From contig JAJDNT010000239.1 of the NCBI GenBank assembly GCA_022340515.1, positions 1 through 49,306 of the forward strand: 49,306 nt of DNA, written 5' to 3'. Origin of the DNA: Deltaproteobacteria bacterium (GTDB lineage: Bacteria > Desulfobacterota > Syntrophobacteria > BM002). The notes below the pieces were generated by a model. It was not told the origin of the DNA. It worked only from the letters and a program-made list of their open reading frames with translations, and made no database searches. A program made the position numbers and the translations under genes. Below, in pieces: positions 49,276 to 49,306 of this stretch. Position 1 is the first letter of the stretch; every line of letters starts with the position of its first letter.

Positions 49276-49306
49276 AAAATTACAATTACTCCATTACTGC
49301 ACAACT

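Overview
The window reads as a piece of a mesophilic, anaerobic, diderm proteobacterium-like genome, most likely a Desulfobacterota (former Deltaproteobacteria) lineage. This is inferred from the mix of outer-membrane genes (LolA-like, LpxL-like, Omp85-like, lytic transglycosylase), a HydBC/HoxEFU-type NADH-linked electron-transfer module, a 2-hydroxyacyl-CoA-dehydratase-type protein with its activase, a sigma-54-type pilin promoter, several radical SAM enzymes, and intergenic spacers filled with degenerate short-word repeats. No rRNA, tRNA, CRISPR array, transposase or phage gene was seen, and no obvious DNA-binding transcription factor.

Region 1 (1-10.5 kb) is mostly housekeeping: a 5'-cut Old Yellow Enzyme flavoprotein, a YciK-like short-chain dehydrogenase, a translationally coupled MFS transporter and HD-domain hydrolase, a radical SAM protein, DNA polymerase IV, a GAF-like/GGDEF diguanylate cyclase, a SlyD-type FKBP isomerase and an MltC-type lytic transglycosylase. 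Two copies of a 73-bp palindrome-containing repeat sit in this region. A 184-bp structured element with inverted ends supplies the stop codon of the FKBP gene.

Region 2 (10.5-17.6 kb, minus strand) holds a three-gene NADH/flavin/Fe-S module (NuoE-like, NuoF-like, NuoG-N-like) with no catalytic hydrogenase or formate dehydrogenase subunit beside it. It also has a PilP-like protein and a type IV prepilin with a sigma-54-type promoter, a small Cys-rich protein, a second 165-bp structured element sharing a core with the first, and a secreted protein of unknown function.

Region 3 (17.8-49 kb) is the most interesting part: a probable envelope lipid/polyketide locus. One minus-strand operon runs LpxL-like acyltransferase, LolA-like carrier, FabD-like acyltransferase with altered active site, lipoprotein peptidase with PD40 propeller, Omp85-like barrel, and phosphodiesterase. 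A plus-strand run has a B12-type radical SAM enzyme, an SRPBCC lipoprotein, a methyltransferase, a PEGA-like lipoprotein interrupted by a stop codon, and a single-chain two-cluster HgdB-like protein that meets its activase tail to tail. Next on the minus strand come an RND/MMPL lipid exporter, a CsgG-NHL protein coupled to a radical SAM/SPASM-like enzyme, a small membrane protein and an ATP-grasp ligase. A plus-strand operon then encodes a complete minimal type II polyketide/fatty-acid set: ketoreductase, acyl carrier protein, hotdog thioesterase, FabZ-like dehydratase, glycosyltransferase, ketosynthase, and a ketosynthase-like chain-length factor that has lost all catalytic residues. A second B12-type radical SAM enzyme, a polysaccharide deacetylase and an LpxH-like phosphoesterase follow. 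The set resembles aryl-polyene clusters (KS/CLF, KR, DH, ACP, thioesterase, LolA, MMPL exporter, acyl- and glycosyltransferase), but has no visible aryl-starter genes and adds radical SAM and HgdB/activase chemistry. My working hypothesis is an unusual lipid-linked polyketide placed in the outer membrane.

Many start sites were moved from the ORF track using ribosome-binding sites, 4-8 nt overlaps or signal peptides. These choices are explained in each entry.
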